From Ruminococcaceae bacterium HV4-5-B5C (GTDB lineage Bacteria; Bacillota; Clostridia; Oscillospirales; Acutalibacteraceae): 64,000 bases of DNA. The notes under the pieces are model-generated. The model did no database searches, was not told the DNA's origin, and saw only the letters and a program-made list of their open reading frames with translations. Within the stretch, counting starts at the first letter, position 1, and every line of letters starts with the position of its first letter. The DNA is taken from NCBI GenBank assembly GCA_900184925.1, contig FXYJ02000004.1:186001-250000 (forward strand). The letters run 5' to 3'. The position numbers were made by a program, and so were the translations under genes. Positions 24,564 to 34,192 of this stretch are shown piece by piece.

Positions 24564-26090
24564 TTACTTGGAACGCTCGCCACAACCGCTTTTTTTCGCG
24601 CGTTTGTTTCTCAGTACAAGCAAAATTCCAACAGTTGTACCTGCACCAAGCAGAACCAAAAGGAGCGGAGTATAGTCACCTGACCCCGTTTTCGGGTTCT
24701 GCACAGCGGATACCGGAGAGGAGGTTATTGTGCCCGAGCTTGCAGGCGAAGGCGTTGACTTCGGCTGTACTACGGCATATTGACTCAAATGTTTCGTGTG
24801 GAAGAAGAGAAAACCGCTTCCCTGCTCCGCATTCATGTCAGTTAGCGTGTTTGTTTTCGGATCATACCAGTAAACGCGCAGCTTTCCGCTCATACCGGAC
24901 GGAATTGGAACACGAACCATAAGAGCACCGCTCGCAGGTTCAAACGCTTTCCCGTTCTGATCCAGAAGTTGAATGTCATACACGACAAGACTGCTGTAAT
25001 TCTCGCTCCCCAGCAGCCCCGCAACCGTCTGATAAGTGGAATTGCCAGACTGCGGCAGTGTTAAAATTTTTGCCGAAACAGAATTCACGCCTTCAGGCAG
25101 CGTTATTTCAGAGTAGTTGACCGAAATATTCGTAATGGGATCGGTAACAACTTTAGCCTGATCTTCCGGGTAATCTGAGTCATAGATATTTGTGTATGAA
25201 GGCAGCAGAGGGCGATACATCCCTGCGGACCCGGTCGGAACAAACGTTTCTCCCAGAGGCGTGCCGCCATCGAAAACCTGTGTTCCGAAAGTCGCCGGAT
25301 TCTTCCCCAGAAAACTCATCGACGTCAGTTTGGGGCATCCGTAAAACGCTGCGTAATCGATGGAAGCAACACTGGCGGGAATCACTACGCTCGTAAGTTT
25401 CTGGTTTCCCTGAAATGCATTTTTCCCAATCTCGGTGAGCTTTGAAGGCAATGTTACCGTTGAAAGGCCGGTATTATTCAGCGCATAATCGCCTATTTTT
25501 GTAATATTATCCGGCAGCGTTATTGATGTGAGGGCTGTGCAGTTTATAAAAATGCCATCCGGCAGCGTAGAAATAGACGGCGCGGTAACACTTGTCAGCC
25601 CGGCACTGTTGAATACATCAGAACCCATGCTGCTGATACTGGACAGGTCAATGGACGTGAGCTTTTTACAGTTGTAAAAAACCCAATTTTCTAATGTCGT
25701 GCTTTTTTTTGAAAAAGTAAAACTACTGAGGTTTTCACAGTCGTGAAATGCGTCGGTTTCAAGGTTTACAACCGAGTCTGCAAGACGGACAGTTGTAAGA
25801 GTTGAGTTACCCCAAAAGGCACCATTTTCAACAGCTGTAACCTGATACTTTGTTCCTGTGCTGCTGTCGGTTACCGTTTCGGGAACGTCAAGCGTAGTAA
25901 TGTTTGCATCTGCGCCGGCTACTCCTACCGTTTTACCATCGTCAAGTACACGATAGTGGATGCCTGCTTCCATAAAATCCGTGGTCGCAGCGTGTACAGG
26001 CAAGGTAAAGATCCATCCCAAGGCTAAAAAAGCTAAAGTGGACATACAGATTCCCAAAGATAAACCTCTGCACCTGATTCTTTGTTTCAT
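24564..26090 (-). CDS. BspA-type leucine-rich-repeat surface protein with sortase signal
   Basis: 508 residues. Signal peptide (1-~34, ending PVHA-AT), a block of LRR_5/BspA-type repeats (about 60-275; recurrent LTSVxxPxxVxxIxxxAFxxCxxL units), a beta-rich spacer, a Ser/Thr/Pro linker, then NPKTG, a hydrophobic helix and a basic tail (RNKRAKK). This layout means export and sortase anchoring with NPKTG as the sorting motif. Such proteins often bind host or matrix molecules. Start ATG 26090 follows GGAGGG; an in-frame ATG at 26108 lies upstream of the ribosome site. No sortase gene is nearby. Confidence 0.88.
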   Translation of the reverse strand: MKQRIRCRGLSLGICMSTLAFLALGWIFTLPVHAATTDFMEAGIHYRVLDDGKTVGVAGADANITTLDVPETVTDSSTGTKYQVTAVENGAFWGNSTLTTVRLADSVVNLETDAFHDCENLSSFTFSKKSTTLENWVFYNCKKLTSIDLSSISSMGSDVFNSAGLTSVTAPSISTLPDGIFINCTALTSITLPDNITKIGDYALNNTGLSTVTLPSKLTEIGKNAFQGNQKLTSVVIPASVASIDYAAFYGCPKLTSMSFLGKNPATFGTQVFDGGTPLGETFVPTGSAGMYRPLLPSYTNIYDSDYPEDQAKVVTDPITNISVNYSEITLPEGVNSVSAKILTLPQSGNSTYQTVAGLLGSENYSSLVVYDIQLLDQNGKAFEPASGALMVRVPIPSGMSGKLRVYWYDPKTNTLTDMNAEQGSGFLFFHTKHLSQYAVVQPKSTPSPASSGTITSSPVSAVQNPKTGSGDYTPLLLVLLGAGTTVGILLVLRNKRAKKSGCGERSK

Positions 26091-26207
26091 TGAACTTTCA
26101 CCCTCCATATTTTAAATAACTGAAATCAGCCATACAAAATAAGCTACATATAGGAATTATGACATACTGCTCTAACAGGATTCTGACAAACACCTGCAAA
26201 CAGAGAT

Positions 26208-26242
26208 AAAAAAAGGAAAGCTCTGATAAATCAGCGCTTTCC
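26208..26242 (-). terminator. Second terminator downstream of ackA
   Basis: Stem of 7 pairs, one mismatch, then 5 pairs (26215-26221/26236-26242 outer and 26223-26227/26230-26234 inner), followed on the minus strand by seven T. It insulates the surface-protein gene from ackA. Confidence 0.8.
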
Positions 26243-26275
26243 ATAAAATTTCAAGATTATTTTTACAATATGGCA

Positions 26276-26313
26276 CAAAAAGTGTGAAGACGACCATCTG
26301 CCACCTTCACACT
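26276..26313 (-). terminator. First terminator downstream of ackA
   Basis: Perfect nine-pair stem AGTGTGAAG / CTTCACACT (26281-26289 with 26305-26313) followed by T's on the minus strand. Two terminators in tandem suggest strong transcription of ackA. Confidence 0.8.
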
Positions 26314-26349
26314 CATATTTATAAAATTTCCTGCATTTCGGGTTAAAAC

Positions 26350-27603
26350 TCAGACATCTTCCGGATCAATGTGTGTCCGGTCGGGTGTTGACGCATACTG
26401 CAATTTATCCACGATTGCCTTGGTATCGCGCGCAATCACAAGCTCCTCGTTTGTGTTAATGACATAGACGGGAACAGTGGAATCAAAAGCGGAAATCTTG
26501 CCTTCCTTGCCGTGGATATATTCATCGTTGAGAATCGGATCAAGCTTTACGCCGAGATATTTAAGGTAACGGCAGGCACCGTAGCGAATTGCAGGCTGAT
26601 TCTCCCCTAACCCTGCGGTAAAGACAATACAATCGACACCGTTCATTGCAGCGGCATAGGAACCGATAAATTTCGCAATCTGGTAGATTTGCATTTCATG
26701 CGCCAGAATAGCCTTCTGGTCTCCTTCGATTTCCGCTTTTGTCACGTCGCGGTCATCGCTGAGGCCACAGATTCCATACACACCGGACTTTTTGTTTAGA
26801 ATCTGATCCATTTCCGCAGGAGAGATACCTTCCTTTTCCATCAGGAAAGTAACGACAGAGGGGTCAAGCGTTCCGGAACGGGTTCCCATCATGAAACCGT
26901 CCAGCGGGGTAAGCCCCATCGTGGTATCAATGACCTTTCCGTTCTGAATGGCCGCAATTGAGGAGCCGTTGCCAATATGGCAGGTAATCATTTTAATATC
27001 TTCCAGAGGCTGATGCATCATATGCGCGCAGTGATGGCTGACATAGCGATGCGACGTGCCGTGGAAGCCATAACGGCGAACCTTGTATTTTTCATAATAC
27101 TCATACGGAATTGCGTACAGATACGCTTTGGGGGGCATCGTGGCATGGAACGAGGTGTCGAAAACGACACACTGCGGCATCTGGGCGCCGAACACTTCGC
27201 GTGAAGCGAGAATTGCATCCACTTCCGGCCCGTTATGAAGCGGCGCGAGCGGAATAAGGCTTTGAATCTGACGAATCACTTCATCGTTTACCAGAACGGA
27301 TTTATCAAAAATCGCGCCGCCCTGAACAATGCGGTGGCCGACTGCTGAGATTTCCGAAAGGTCTTTAATAACACCGATTTTCGGATCTACCAGAGCATCC
27401 GTAACCAGTTTGAAGGCATCAATATGATTCTTAATTTCCGTAACCTTTTTAAACGAGCGTCCATCGCTTGTTTTGTACTGAATCTGAGCGCCGTCCGCTC
27501 CGATTCGGTCGCAGATTCCTTTGGCTATCATCTTTTCGGTTGTCATATCGATCAGCTGATATTTTAGGGATGAACTGCCGGCGTTTATGACTAGGATCTT
27601 CAT
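26350..27603 (-). CDS. ackA: Acetate kinase AckA
   Basis: Makes ATP and acetate from acetyl phosphate, the main substrate-level phosphorylation step of many fermenters. 417 residues, slightly longer than usual (~400) because of a C-terminal tail. Seen: N-terminal phosphate loop VINAGSSSLKYQL, FDTSFHATMP, RYGFHGTSHRYVS, HIGNGSSIAAI and FTAGLGENQPAIR. Phosphotransacetylase is not adjacent; instead tmcAL diverges, a common clostridial arrangement. Confidence 0.97.
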   Translation of the reverse strand: MKILVINAGSSSLKYQLIDMTTEKMIAKGICDRIGADGAQIQYKTSDGRSFKKVTEIKNHIDAFKLVTDALVDPKIGVIKDLSEISAVGHRIVQGGAIFDKSVLVNDEVIRQIQSLIPLAPLHNGPEVDAILASREVFGAQMPQCVVFDTSFHATMPPKAYLYAIPYEYYEKYKVRRYGFHGTSHRYVSHHCAHMMHQPLEDIKMITCHIGNGSSIAAIQNGKVIDTTMGLTPLDGFMMGTRSGTLDPSVVTFLMEKEGISPAEMDQILNKKSGVYGICGLSDDRDVTKAEIEGDQKAILAHEMQIYQIAKFIGSYAAAMNGVDCIVFTAGLGENQPAIRYGACRYLKYLGVKLDPILNDEYIHGKEGKISAFDSTVPVYVINTNEELVIARDTKAIVDKLQYASTPDRTHIDPEDV

Positions 27604-27790
27604 TTGTTTCCTCCTGCTGAATTGATATTAGTATTGTATTGTAAAGCACAGATGTGGGAAGCTCATAATTCATCACGAATCCAAACAGACTATTGAAAGA
27701 AATGGCAATTGCGAGTAGAATAGATAGCGACAAACGACAATTACTATGATAATACAAGTATAGTGCAAATTCAAGGAGTTTTCTTATAAA

Positions 27791-28978
27791 ATGACGGTCG
27801 CCGGCATAATCGCGGAATATAATCCGCTTCATAACGGGCATGCTTTTCTTATCGGCGAACTGCGCCGAATGGGAGCGGACTGCATTGCTGTTGTTATGAG
27901 CGGCAATTTTGTCCAACGCGGAGAGCCCGCCATCCTTTCGAAATGGTCCAGAACCAGAACAGCTCTTCTCTCGGGAGCCGATCTGGTGGTTGAGCTGCCT
28001 CTTCCCTGGGCCGTTTCGGGAGCACAGCGTTTTGCCCTCGGCGGTGTTGCCCTTCTTTCCGCCCTCGGCGCCGACTGGATCGGTTTTGGAAGTGAATGCG
28101 GGAATCTGGATCAGCTGGAAGAAGCCAGGCACGCATTGTCATCTCCTCTTCTCCACGATCAAATCAAGAAGTCACTTCAAAGCGGAGCAACCTTTGCTTC
28201 GGCCCGTCAGGAAGCGGTGAATTCTCTGTTCGGCAGCGGCACTGCGCTTCTGCTGCGGGAACCGAACAATGTCCTAGGCATAGAGTATCTGCAAGCAATC
28301 GAACGTTTGAATGCCGATATTAAGCCGCACACTGTGCAAAGAACATCTCTTTTGCTCTCCGGAGCAGGAGAATCTTCCGATGCGGGATCGTCCTCCGCAG
28401 TTCGGGCAAAGATCTTCGGCGGAAAACCGTTTTCTCCGTATATGCCCGAAGAAGCGTGCCGTATCCTCAATGGAGAGATTGCATCCGGCAGAGCTCCCGC
28501 CCACATTTCTTTTGCAGAGCGCGGTGTGCTTGCCTGCCTGCGCCGAATGACACCGGAACAGTTTTCCCGTCTGCCGGACATCAGTGAAGGGCTTGAAAAC
28601 AGAATTTTTGCTGCCGTACAGAAAGCCGGAAATGTTAAGGAACTTCTTGAGTCCGTAAAGACAAAGCGTTACCCTATGGCAAGGATTCGGAGAATTCTTC
28701 TTTCCGCCTTTCTTGGAATTGAGGCTTCCGATTCCGCAGGAGTCCCCCCTTATCTGAGAATTCTCGGCATCGGGGAGAACGGAGAAAAAGTTCTGCGCCG
28801 CGCAAAAGAACAAAACCGTGTACCTCTCGTTTCCCGGTATGCGGACGCAGCACAATTAAGTCCGCACGCCGTAAGAATTTTAGAACTGGAAAGTCAGGCG
28901 TCCGATCTTTACGCACTCTGCATGCCTCAAGTGTCGTCATGTGGTATGGATCGTACTCAAAAGTTGATTGTGCTTTAA
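27791..28978 (+). CDS. tmcAL: tRNA(Met) cytidine acetate ligase TmcAL
   Basis: ATP-dependent acetylation of cytidine 34 in elongator tRNA-Met, using acetate. 395 residues, usual size. Seen: nucleotidyltransferase HxGH motif in GIIAEYNPLHNGH, then VMSGNFVQRGEPAILSKWSR, LPWAVSGAQRFA and FGSECG, with a helical C-terminal part. It diverges from ackA; both concern acetate. AAGGAG lies just upstream of the ATG. Confidence 0.95.
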   Translation: MTVAGIIAEYNPLHNGHAFLIGELRRMGADCIAVVMSGNFVQRGEPAILSKWSRTRTALLSGADLVVELPLPWAVSGAQRFALGGVALLSALGADWIGFGSECGNLDQLEEARHALSSPLLHDQIKKSLQSGATFASARQEAVNSLFGSGTALLLREPNNVLGIEYLQAIERLNADIKPHTVQRTSLLLSGAGESSDAGSSSAVRAKIFGGKPFSPYMPEEACRILNGEIASGRAPAHISFAERGVLACLRRMTPEQFSRLPDISEGLENRIFAAVQKAGNVKELLESVKTKRYPMARIRRILLSAFLGIEASDSAGVPPYLRILGIGENGEKVLRRAKEQNRVPLVSRYADAAQLSPHAVRILELESQASDLYALCMPQVSSCGMDRTQKLIVL

Positions 28979-29006
28979 CTTCTTTGTGCTGAAAGGATGT
29001 ATCTTT

Positions 29007-29927
29007 TTGGAAATCAAAGAAATCGATTATAAAAATTTCGGAAAATGCGTACTGCTGACCAACGGAATAATCAGCGTTGTTGTGACGATTGATTTCGGGC
29101 CGCGCGTGATTCAGTTTGGCTTTTGCGACAAAGAAAACCTCTTTTATCAGGATGCGGAACGGACTTGTAAAATTGAAACAGACGGCGGCGTAAATTCAGA
29201 ACAGACGTTCTATTACTATGGCGGCCACCGTCTCTGGCTGAGTACGGAACGTCCGGCAAAGGCCGTCCTCCCGGACAATGCCCCCGTTGTGTACAGCATT
29301 TTGCCGGAAAGTGTGCGCTTCTCGGCTCCCAGGCAAAAAGGATCGAACTTCCAGACCGGTTTTGAGATCTTCATGGGTGAAGACACCTCAGATATCATGG
29401 TTGTGCACACGGCAAAAAACACATCCAAAGAAGCCCAGCCGTGCGGATTGTGGCCGATTACCATGCTGAACGGCGAAGGTGTCGTTATCCTTCCGCAGAA
29501 CTCCGACACAAGCGACCATAGCCGGCCGAACCGGGCTGTCGTTCTCTGGCCCGGGACGGAGATTCATGACGAAAGGCTCTTTATCGGCAACCGTTTTCTG
29601 ACGATCCGCAAATCTTCCGAAGATCAAGCGCCATTGAAAATCGGATGCAATGACATTCTCGGATGGGCTGCATTCGTCGCACCCCACTATACGTTTATCA
29701 AACGCTATGTCCACGACGTGCAGGCTGTATACCCTGATTTTGGGAGCTCCTGTGAAGTCGACTGCCAGAAGGATTTCGTCGAAATTCAATCCATGAGCCC
29801 GATGTATCGTGTGGAACCCGGGCAGGAAATCAAGCACGTGGAAAATCTTTCTCTCTATCAGACACCCAGTTGCGTCAACCCTAACAACGAAGAGGATATT
29901 CAGCGATATATCAGTAATCTGAAATAA
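29007..29927 (+). CDS. Mutarotase-like (DUF4380-like) protein of unknown function
   Basis: 306 residues from TTG 29007, which follows AAAGGA; a longer frame from 28968 overlaps the preceding stop. No signal peptide or helix, and the sequence is almost entirely beta-rich. Seen: GPRVIQFGF, GGHRLWLSTE, HTAKNTSKEAQPCGLWPITML and the late VEPGQEIKHVENLSLY. The pattern resembles aldose-1-epimerase / galactose-mutarotase-fold proteins, and a fold-level match is as far as I can go. Substrate unknown. It follows tmcAL by 28 bases. Confidence 0.6.
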   Translation: MEIKEIDYKNFGKCVLLTNGIISVVVTIDFGPRVIQFGFCDKENLFYQDAERTCKIETDGGVNSEQTFYYYGGHRLWLSTERPAKAVLPDNAPVVYSILPESVRFSAPRQKGSNFQTGFEIFMGEDTSDIMVVHTAKNTSKEAQPCGLWPITMLNGEGVVILPQNSDTSDHSRPNRAVVLWPGTEIHDERLFIGNRFLTIRKSSEDQAPLKIGCNDILGWAAFVAPHYTFIKRYVHDVQAVYPDFGSSCEVDCQKDFVEIQSMSPMYRVEPGQEIKHVENLSLYQTPSCVNPNNEEDIQRYISNLK

Positions 29928-29963
29928 GTCCACCCCGGCAAAGCGGAGGTTCCTAGCTATAAT

Positions 29964-30019
29964 AAAGCTGTCCCCCTGTTACAGTGAAAATCTTTTTACC
30001 GTAACAGGGGGACAGCTTT
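29964..30019. terminator. Long convergent hairpin between mutarotase-like gene and rex
   Basis: Perfect 19-base arms (29964-29982 and 30001-30019); the inner GTGAAAA can pair further with TTTTTAC. About 26 pairs in total with no strong T-run on either side. It probably ends both convergent genes, but could be a small repeated palindromic element. Confidence 0.7.
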
Positions 30020-30023
30020 ATGT

Positions 30024-30716
30024 TTAACCGACAGTGGAATCTGCTGAGTTTTTCTGTTTCAGCTCATCTTCCTGTTTCTTTGTGCGACCGTTTGAAATAC
30101 GGTAACATAAGGTCATCAGACTGTCGTTCAAATGAACGTTCTCTACAATCGTGTCCGGATATTGTAAGGAAATATCATAATGGCTGAAATTCCAGAAATT
30201 TCGAATGCCCAGTCCGTAAAGCATTTCGCCGAGCTGTTCGACTGCACTGCGCGGTACGCAGAAAACAGCCATGGCAGGTTTCTCTTTCCGGCAAAAAGCT
30301 TCCAACTCCGCCACATCGCGAACCGCAAGTCCGCCGATCGTCACACCGATTTGATTCGGGTCATTGTCGAACACACCGATCAGCTTAAAGCCGTCGGACT
30401 CAAAAGTCATGTGGTTTGCTATGGCTCTTCCCAGATTTCCTGCGCCAAGCAAAATTGTTTTATATCCCCCCGACAGGCCGAGAATTTTACCGATCTCGTC
30501 GCAGAGCTGGCTTACAATATATCCATAGCCCTGCTGCCCGAAGCCGCCGAAGCAGTTGAGGTCCTGCCGTATCTGTGAGGCGGTAAGTCCAAGCTTCTGC
30601 GAAAGCTCCGTGGAAGAAATCCTGGTAATCCCTTTGGCCTTCAGATGAGACAAAAAGCGGTAGTAACGTGGCAGCCTCCGTATTACGGACATCGATACAT
30701 TCTCATGTTTTGGCAT
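30024..30716 (-). CDS. rex: Redox-sensing transcriptional repressor Rex
   Basis: Senses the NADH/NAD+ ratio and represses fermentation genes. 230 residues from ATG 30716, seven bases after GGAGGG. N-terminal winged helix (~10-80, ISSTELSQKLGLTASQIRQDLNCFGGFGQQGYGY), then a Rossmann domain with GAGNLGRAIA and VFDNDPNQIG. The C-terminal ~20 residues are a charged extra tail. It follows icd; I saw no clear TTGTTAA-type Rex operator in the window. Confidence 0.95.
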   Translation of the reverse strand: MPKHENVSMSVIRRLPRYYRFLSHLKAKGITRISSTELSQKLGLTASQIRQDLNCFGGFGQQGYGYIVSQLCDEIGKILGLSGGYKTILLGAGNLGRAIANHMTFESDGFKLIGVFDNDPNQIGVTIGGLAVRDVAELEAFCRKEKPAMAVFCVPRSAVEQLGEMLYGLGIRNFWNFSHYDISLQYPDTIVENVHLNDSLMTLCYRISNGRTKKQEDELKQKNSADSTVG

Positions 30717-30729
30717 AAAAAGACCCTCC

Positions 30730-30749
30730 AAAAAGGCAACAGCCTTTTT
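30730..30749 (-). terminator. Short hairpin between icd and rex
   Basis: Perfect eight-pair stem AAAAAGGC / GCCTTTTT with a four-base loop, ending right before the rex ribosome site GGAGGG. Possible leaky terminator or ribosome-site modulator. Confidence 0.5.
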
Positions 30750-30847
30750 CGCAGCCGCAGCTGCGTTTCAAAACGAAGAAGCAGATTTTCAGTGAGCCGG
30801 CAGCCACTAAGATTCGATGTCGTATCTGCCAGCCCACCAAAACACTG

Positions 30848-32056
30848 TTATAAAATCTGCAGCCTCCGATTGACTTCTCTGAGGAACGTCTCCGTATCAA
30901 CCGCTTTTTTATTCGGCAGTACGGAAATAGCGGCGAGGTCTCCGGTCATAGTCCCTTCCTCAATGGTAGTGACAGCAGCTTTTTCAAGCTTATCGGCAAA
31001 AGACGACAAATCCGCAAGGCTGTCCAGTTCGCCGCGTTTTTTCAGCGCGCCCGTCCAGGCAAACAGCGTAGCCATCGAATTTGTGGAAGTCTTTTCGCCC
31101 TTCAGGTAACGGTAATAATGGCGCTGGACCGTTCCATGTGCAGCTTCATACTCATAATTGCCATCGGGTGAAACGAGGACGCTCGTCATCATGGCGAGGC
31201 TTCCGAAAGCTGTGGCCACCATGTCGCTCATTACATCGCCGTCATAGTTTTTGCAGGCCCAGATAAAACCGCCGTCCGACCGAACTACGCGGGCTACCGC
31301 ATCGTCAATCAGGGTATAGAAATATTCAATTCCGGCTTTCTCAAATTTCTCCCGGTACGTCGATTCATACAGATCACGAAAGATATCCTTGAACCTGTGG
31401 TCGTATTTTTTGGAGATTGTATCCTTCGTCGAAAACCAGAGGTCTTTCCGAACGTCAAGTGCATACTGAAAACAGGATTTTGCAAAATTCTCAATGCTCT
31501 CATCGACATTGTGCTGGCCCTGAATAATCCCGGACGTCGCAAAATCATGAATCAATTCGCGCTCTTCGCTGCCGTCGGCTTTCGTTACGACAAGCTCCGC
31601 CCTGGCACCGGCCGGAACGCGCATTTCAACACCGCGGTAAACATCGCCGTAAGCATGACGTGCAATGGTAATCGGCTTTTTCCAGGCGGGAATCAATGGT
31701 GTGACTCCTTTCACCAGAATCGGCGTGCGAAAAACGGTTCCGTCGAGAATCGCGCGGATGGTCCCGTTCGGCGACTTCCACATTTCCTTGAGATTATATT
31801 CCTTGACGCGGTCGGCATTTGGAGTAATGGTAGCGCACTTTACTGCAACGCCATATTTTTTTGCAGCTTCAGCAGCCTCTGTCGTAACGCGGTCGTCTGT
31901 TTCGTCGCGATACTTCAGACCGAGGTCGTAATATTCCGTCTTCAGGTCCACGTAAGGTTCAATCAGAATTTCTTTGATTTGTTTCCAGATGACACGCGTC
32001 ATCTCGTCTCCGTCCATTTCTACGAGTGGCGTATTCATTCTAATCTTTTCCGACAT
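30848..32056 (-). CDS. icd: NADP-dependent isocitrate dehydrogenase, eukaryotic-type
   Basis: Oxidises isocitrate to 2-oxoglutarate with NADP. 402 residues. Seen: [16 protein letters not shown] near the start, [19 protein letters not shown] (substrate Ser, Asn and Arg residues) and [20 protein letters not shown]. This matches the homodimeric eukaryotic-like subfamily II, not the E. coli Icd type. It follows acn by 45 bases, giving citrate to 2-oxoglutarate in one operon, probably to supply glutamate. No citrate synthase gene is in the window. Confidence 0.94.
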   Translation of the reverse strand: MSEKIRMNTPLVEMDGDEMTRVIWKQIKEILIEPYVDLKTEYYDLGLKYRDETDDRVTTEAAEAAKKYGVAVKCATITPNADRVKEYNLKEMWKSPNGTIRAILDGTVFRTPILVKGVTPLIPAWKKPITIARHAYGDVYRGVEMRVPAGARAELVVTKADGSEERELIHDFATSGIIQGQHNVDESIENFAKSCFQYALDVRKDLWFSTKDTISKKYDHRFKDIFRDLYESTYREKFEKAGIEYFYTLIDDAVARVVRSDGGFIWACKNYDGDVMSDMVATAFGSLAMMTSVLVSPDGNYEYEAAHGTVQRHYYRYLKGEKTSTNSMATLFAWTGALKKRGELDSLADLSSFADKLEKAAVTTIEEGTMTGDLAAISVLPNKKAVDTETFLREVNRRLQIL

Positions 32057-32101
32057 TTAAATTCCTCCGTTTATCCGCGGCCGCCGCATGCGCCGCTTCT
32101 T

Positions 32102-34039
32102 TTAATTTCCCGAATGTTCGCGCGTATAGTCCAGCAATCCTCCCGCGAGAACAATTTCGCGCTGACGCTGACTCAAAACAGCAGTTACTTCAAACCGCAT
32201 GTTTTTCGTGCGGTCAAAAACAAAGATCTTCTGGTTTTCCGCAATGGCTTTGCGAATGTCGGGAAGTTCCAGATCATCCATCTGGTCAACGGTATCGTAA
32301 TCACTTTCATTGGCAAAAATGAGTGGAAGGATACCGGCATTGGCAAGATTCGCACAGTGGATGCGGGCAAAGCTTTTTGCAATAACCGCTTTAATACCGA
32401 GATAAAGAGGAACAAGAGCCGCATGTTCCCGGGACGAACCCTGCCCGTAGTTGGAGCCGCCCACAATCACACCGGTTCCGTAAGTCTTGCAGCGTTCCGG
32501 GAATGCTTTATCACACACAGTAAAGCAGAACTGAGACATATATGGAATATTTGAGCGGAACGGCAAAATCTTCGACCCGGCCGGCATAATATGATCCGTC
32601 GTTATGTTGTCGCCGACCTTCAGAAGCGCTTTTGCCTGAATGTTTTCCGGAAGAGGAAATGTTTTTGGAAAATCCTTGATATTCGGCCCGCGGAGAATTT
32701 CCACAGAATCCGCTTCCTCGGGAGAAGCCGGAGCTTCGATCATGTTGTCGTCGATGTCGAATCTCGCGGGAACTGCAATCGGCTGTTCTCTTCCAAGAGT
32801 TCTCGGGTCAGTCAGGATACCCGAAATTGCGGAGGCTGCCGCTGTTTCGGGGCTGACAAGATAAACCTGTGCGTCGGCGGTTCCGGAACGCCCGAGGAAA
32901 TTCCGGTTGAACGTCCTCAGAGAAATACCTGCTGAATTTGGGGACTGGCCCATGCCGATGCACGGGCCGCAGGCGCACTCCAGCACGCGGGCTCCCGCGG
33001 CGATGATATCGGCCAGTGCCCCGTTTTCCGCAAGCATATGAAAAACCTGTCTGGAACCGGGTGATACGGTAAGACTCACATTCGGAGCCACAGTCTTCCC
33101 TTTTAAAATCGATGCGACCCGCATCATGTCACGGTAGGAAGAATTGGTACAGGAACCGATGCAGACCTGGTCTATTTTGACCGGCCCAAGCTCCCCGACC
33201 GACTTGACAGCGTCCGGGCTGTGCGGGCAGGCCGCCATCGGCTGCAGCTTGGAAAGATCAATATGGATTGTTTCGTCGTATGCCGCATCTTCGTCCGGCT
33301 TCAGTTCCAACCAGCCTTTTCCACGGCCCTGCGCTTCCAGAAAGCTCTTTGTAACCTCATCGGACGGAAAAATCGAAGTGGTGGCTCCAAGCTCCGCGCC
33401 CATATTTGTAATGGTCGCTCGTTCCGGCACGGAAAGCGTCTTTACACCTTCCCCGCCGTATTCGATGACCTTTCCAACGCCACCCTTTACAGTCAGAAGG
33501 CGCAGTACTTCAAGAATGACGTCCTTCGCGCTGACCCAGTCAGGAAGTTTGCCGGAAAGCTCTGCAAAAACGATCTTGGGCATTGAAATATAGTAAGGTC
33601 CGCCGCCCATCGCAACCGCAACGTCAAGTCCGCCCGCTCCCATTGCGAGCATCCCGATGCCGCCCCCGGTGGGGGTATGGCTGTCGGAACCGATCAGCGT
33701 TTTCCCCGGGATTCCAAAACGTTCCAGATGTACCTGATGGCAGATTCCGTTTCCGGGACGGGAATAATAGATACCGTGCTTTTTCGCTTCGGACTGGATA
33801 AACCGGTGATCGTCAGCATTCTCGAAACCGGACTGCAGCGTGTTGTGGTCTACGTATGCGACGGAACGTTCGGTTTTAACGCGTGGAACGCCCATCGCCT
33901 CAAATTCAAGGTAAGCCATCGTTCCCGTGGCATCCTGCGTCAGCGTCTGATCTATTTTCAGGCCGATTTCGCTGCCGACTTTCATCTCGCCGCTTACAAG
34001 ATGACTCCTGATGATTTTTTGCGCTAAAGTCAAACCCAT
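32102..34039 (-). CDS. acnA: Aconitate hydratase
   Basis: Iron-sulfur enzyme that isomerises citrate to isocitrate. 645 residues from ATG 34039, eight bases after AGGAGAG; shorter than Bacillus CitB (~900) and like the compact clostridial/mitochondrial-style group. Seen: GSDSHTPTGGGIGMLAMGAGGLD, cluster cysteines in CIGSCTNSS and ACGPCIGMG, and a C-terminal swivel domain with GSNYGQGSSREHAALVP. First gene of acn-icd, with a long leader and a hairpin terminator ahead of it. A leuC/homoaconitase role is less likely given icd downstream. Confidence 0.92.
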   Translation of the reverse strand: MGLTLAQKIIRSHLVSGEMKVGSEIGLKIDQTLTQDATGTMAYLEFEAMGVPRVKTERSVAYVDHNTLQSGFENADDHRFIQSEAKKHGIYYSRPGNGICHQVHLERFGIPGKTLIGSDSHTPTGGGIGMLAMGAGGLDVAVAMGGGPYYISMPKIVFAELSGKLPDWVSAKDVILEVLRLLTVKGGVGKVIEYGGEGVKTLSVPERATITNMGAELGATTSIFPSDEVTKSFLEAQGRGKGWLELKPDEDAAYDETIHIDLSKLQPMAACPHSPDAVKSVGELGPVKIDQVCIGSCTNSSYRDMMRVASILKGKTVAPNVSLTVSPGSRQVFHMLAENGALADIIAAGARVLECACGPCIGMGQSPNSAGISLRTFNRNFLGRSGTADAQVYLVSPETAAASAISGILTDPRTLGREQPIAVPARFDIDDNMIEAPASPEEADSVEILRGPNIKDFPKTFPLPENIQAKALLKVGDNITTDHIMPAGSKILPFRSNIPYMSQFCFTVCDKAFPERCKTYGTGVIVGGSNYGQGSSREHAALVPLYLGIKAVIAKSFARIHCANLANAGILPLIFANESDYDTVDQMDDLELPDIRKAIAENQKIFVFDRTKNMRFEVTAVLSQRQREIVLAGGLLDYTREHSGN

Positions 34040-34114
34040 TGGGACAATCTCTCCTAACAATGAAAAATTCTTGACGATGCGGCCCGGCGTTGGTCAGAAA
34101 GGAACCGCAGTCAT

Positions 34115-34150
34115 AAAAACAAGCAGAACACGGTTTGCCGTGCTGCCTGC
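34115..34150 (-). promoter_or_regulatory. Leader hairpin with T-run ahead of acn, possible attenuator
   Basis: On the minus strand CAGCACGG-CAAA-CCGTG-TT-CTG, then CTTG and five T (34119-34115). It lies inside the acn leader, about 35-70 bases after the predicted transcript start. Premature termination here would control acn-icd; the signal is unknown. Confidence 0.5.
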
Positions 34151-34192
34151 TGCACTCCATACCGATTGTATATGCGCAGTTAGATATAGATT

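Noticed and set aside
31397..32554. 385-codon plus-strand frame across icd and acn
   Set aside because: Antisense shadow of two certain enzymes; long only because of codon bias.
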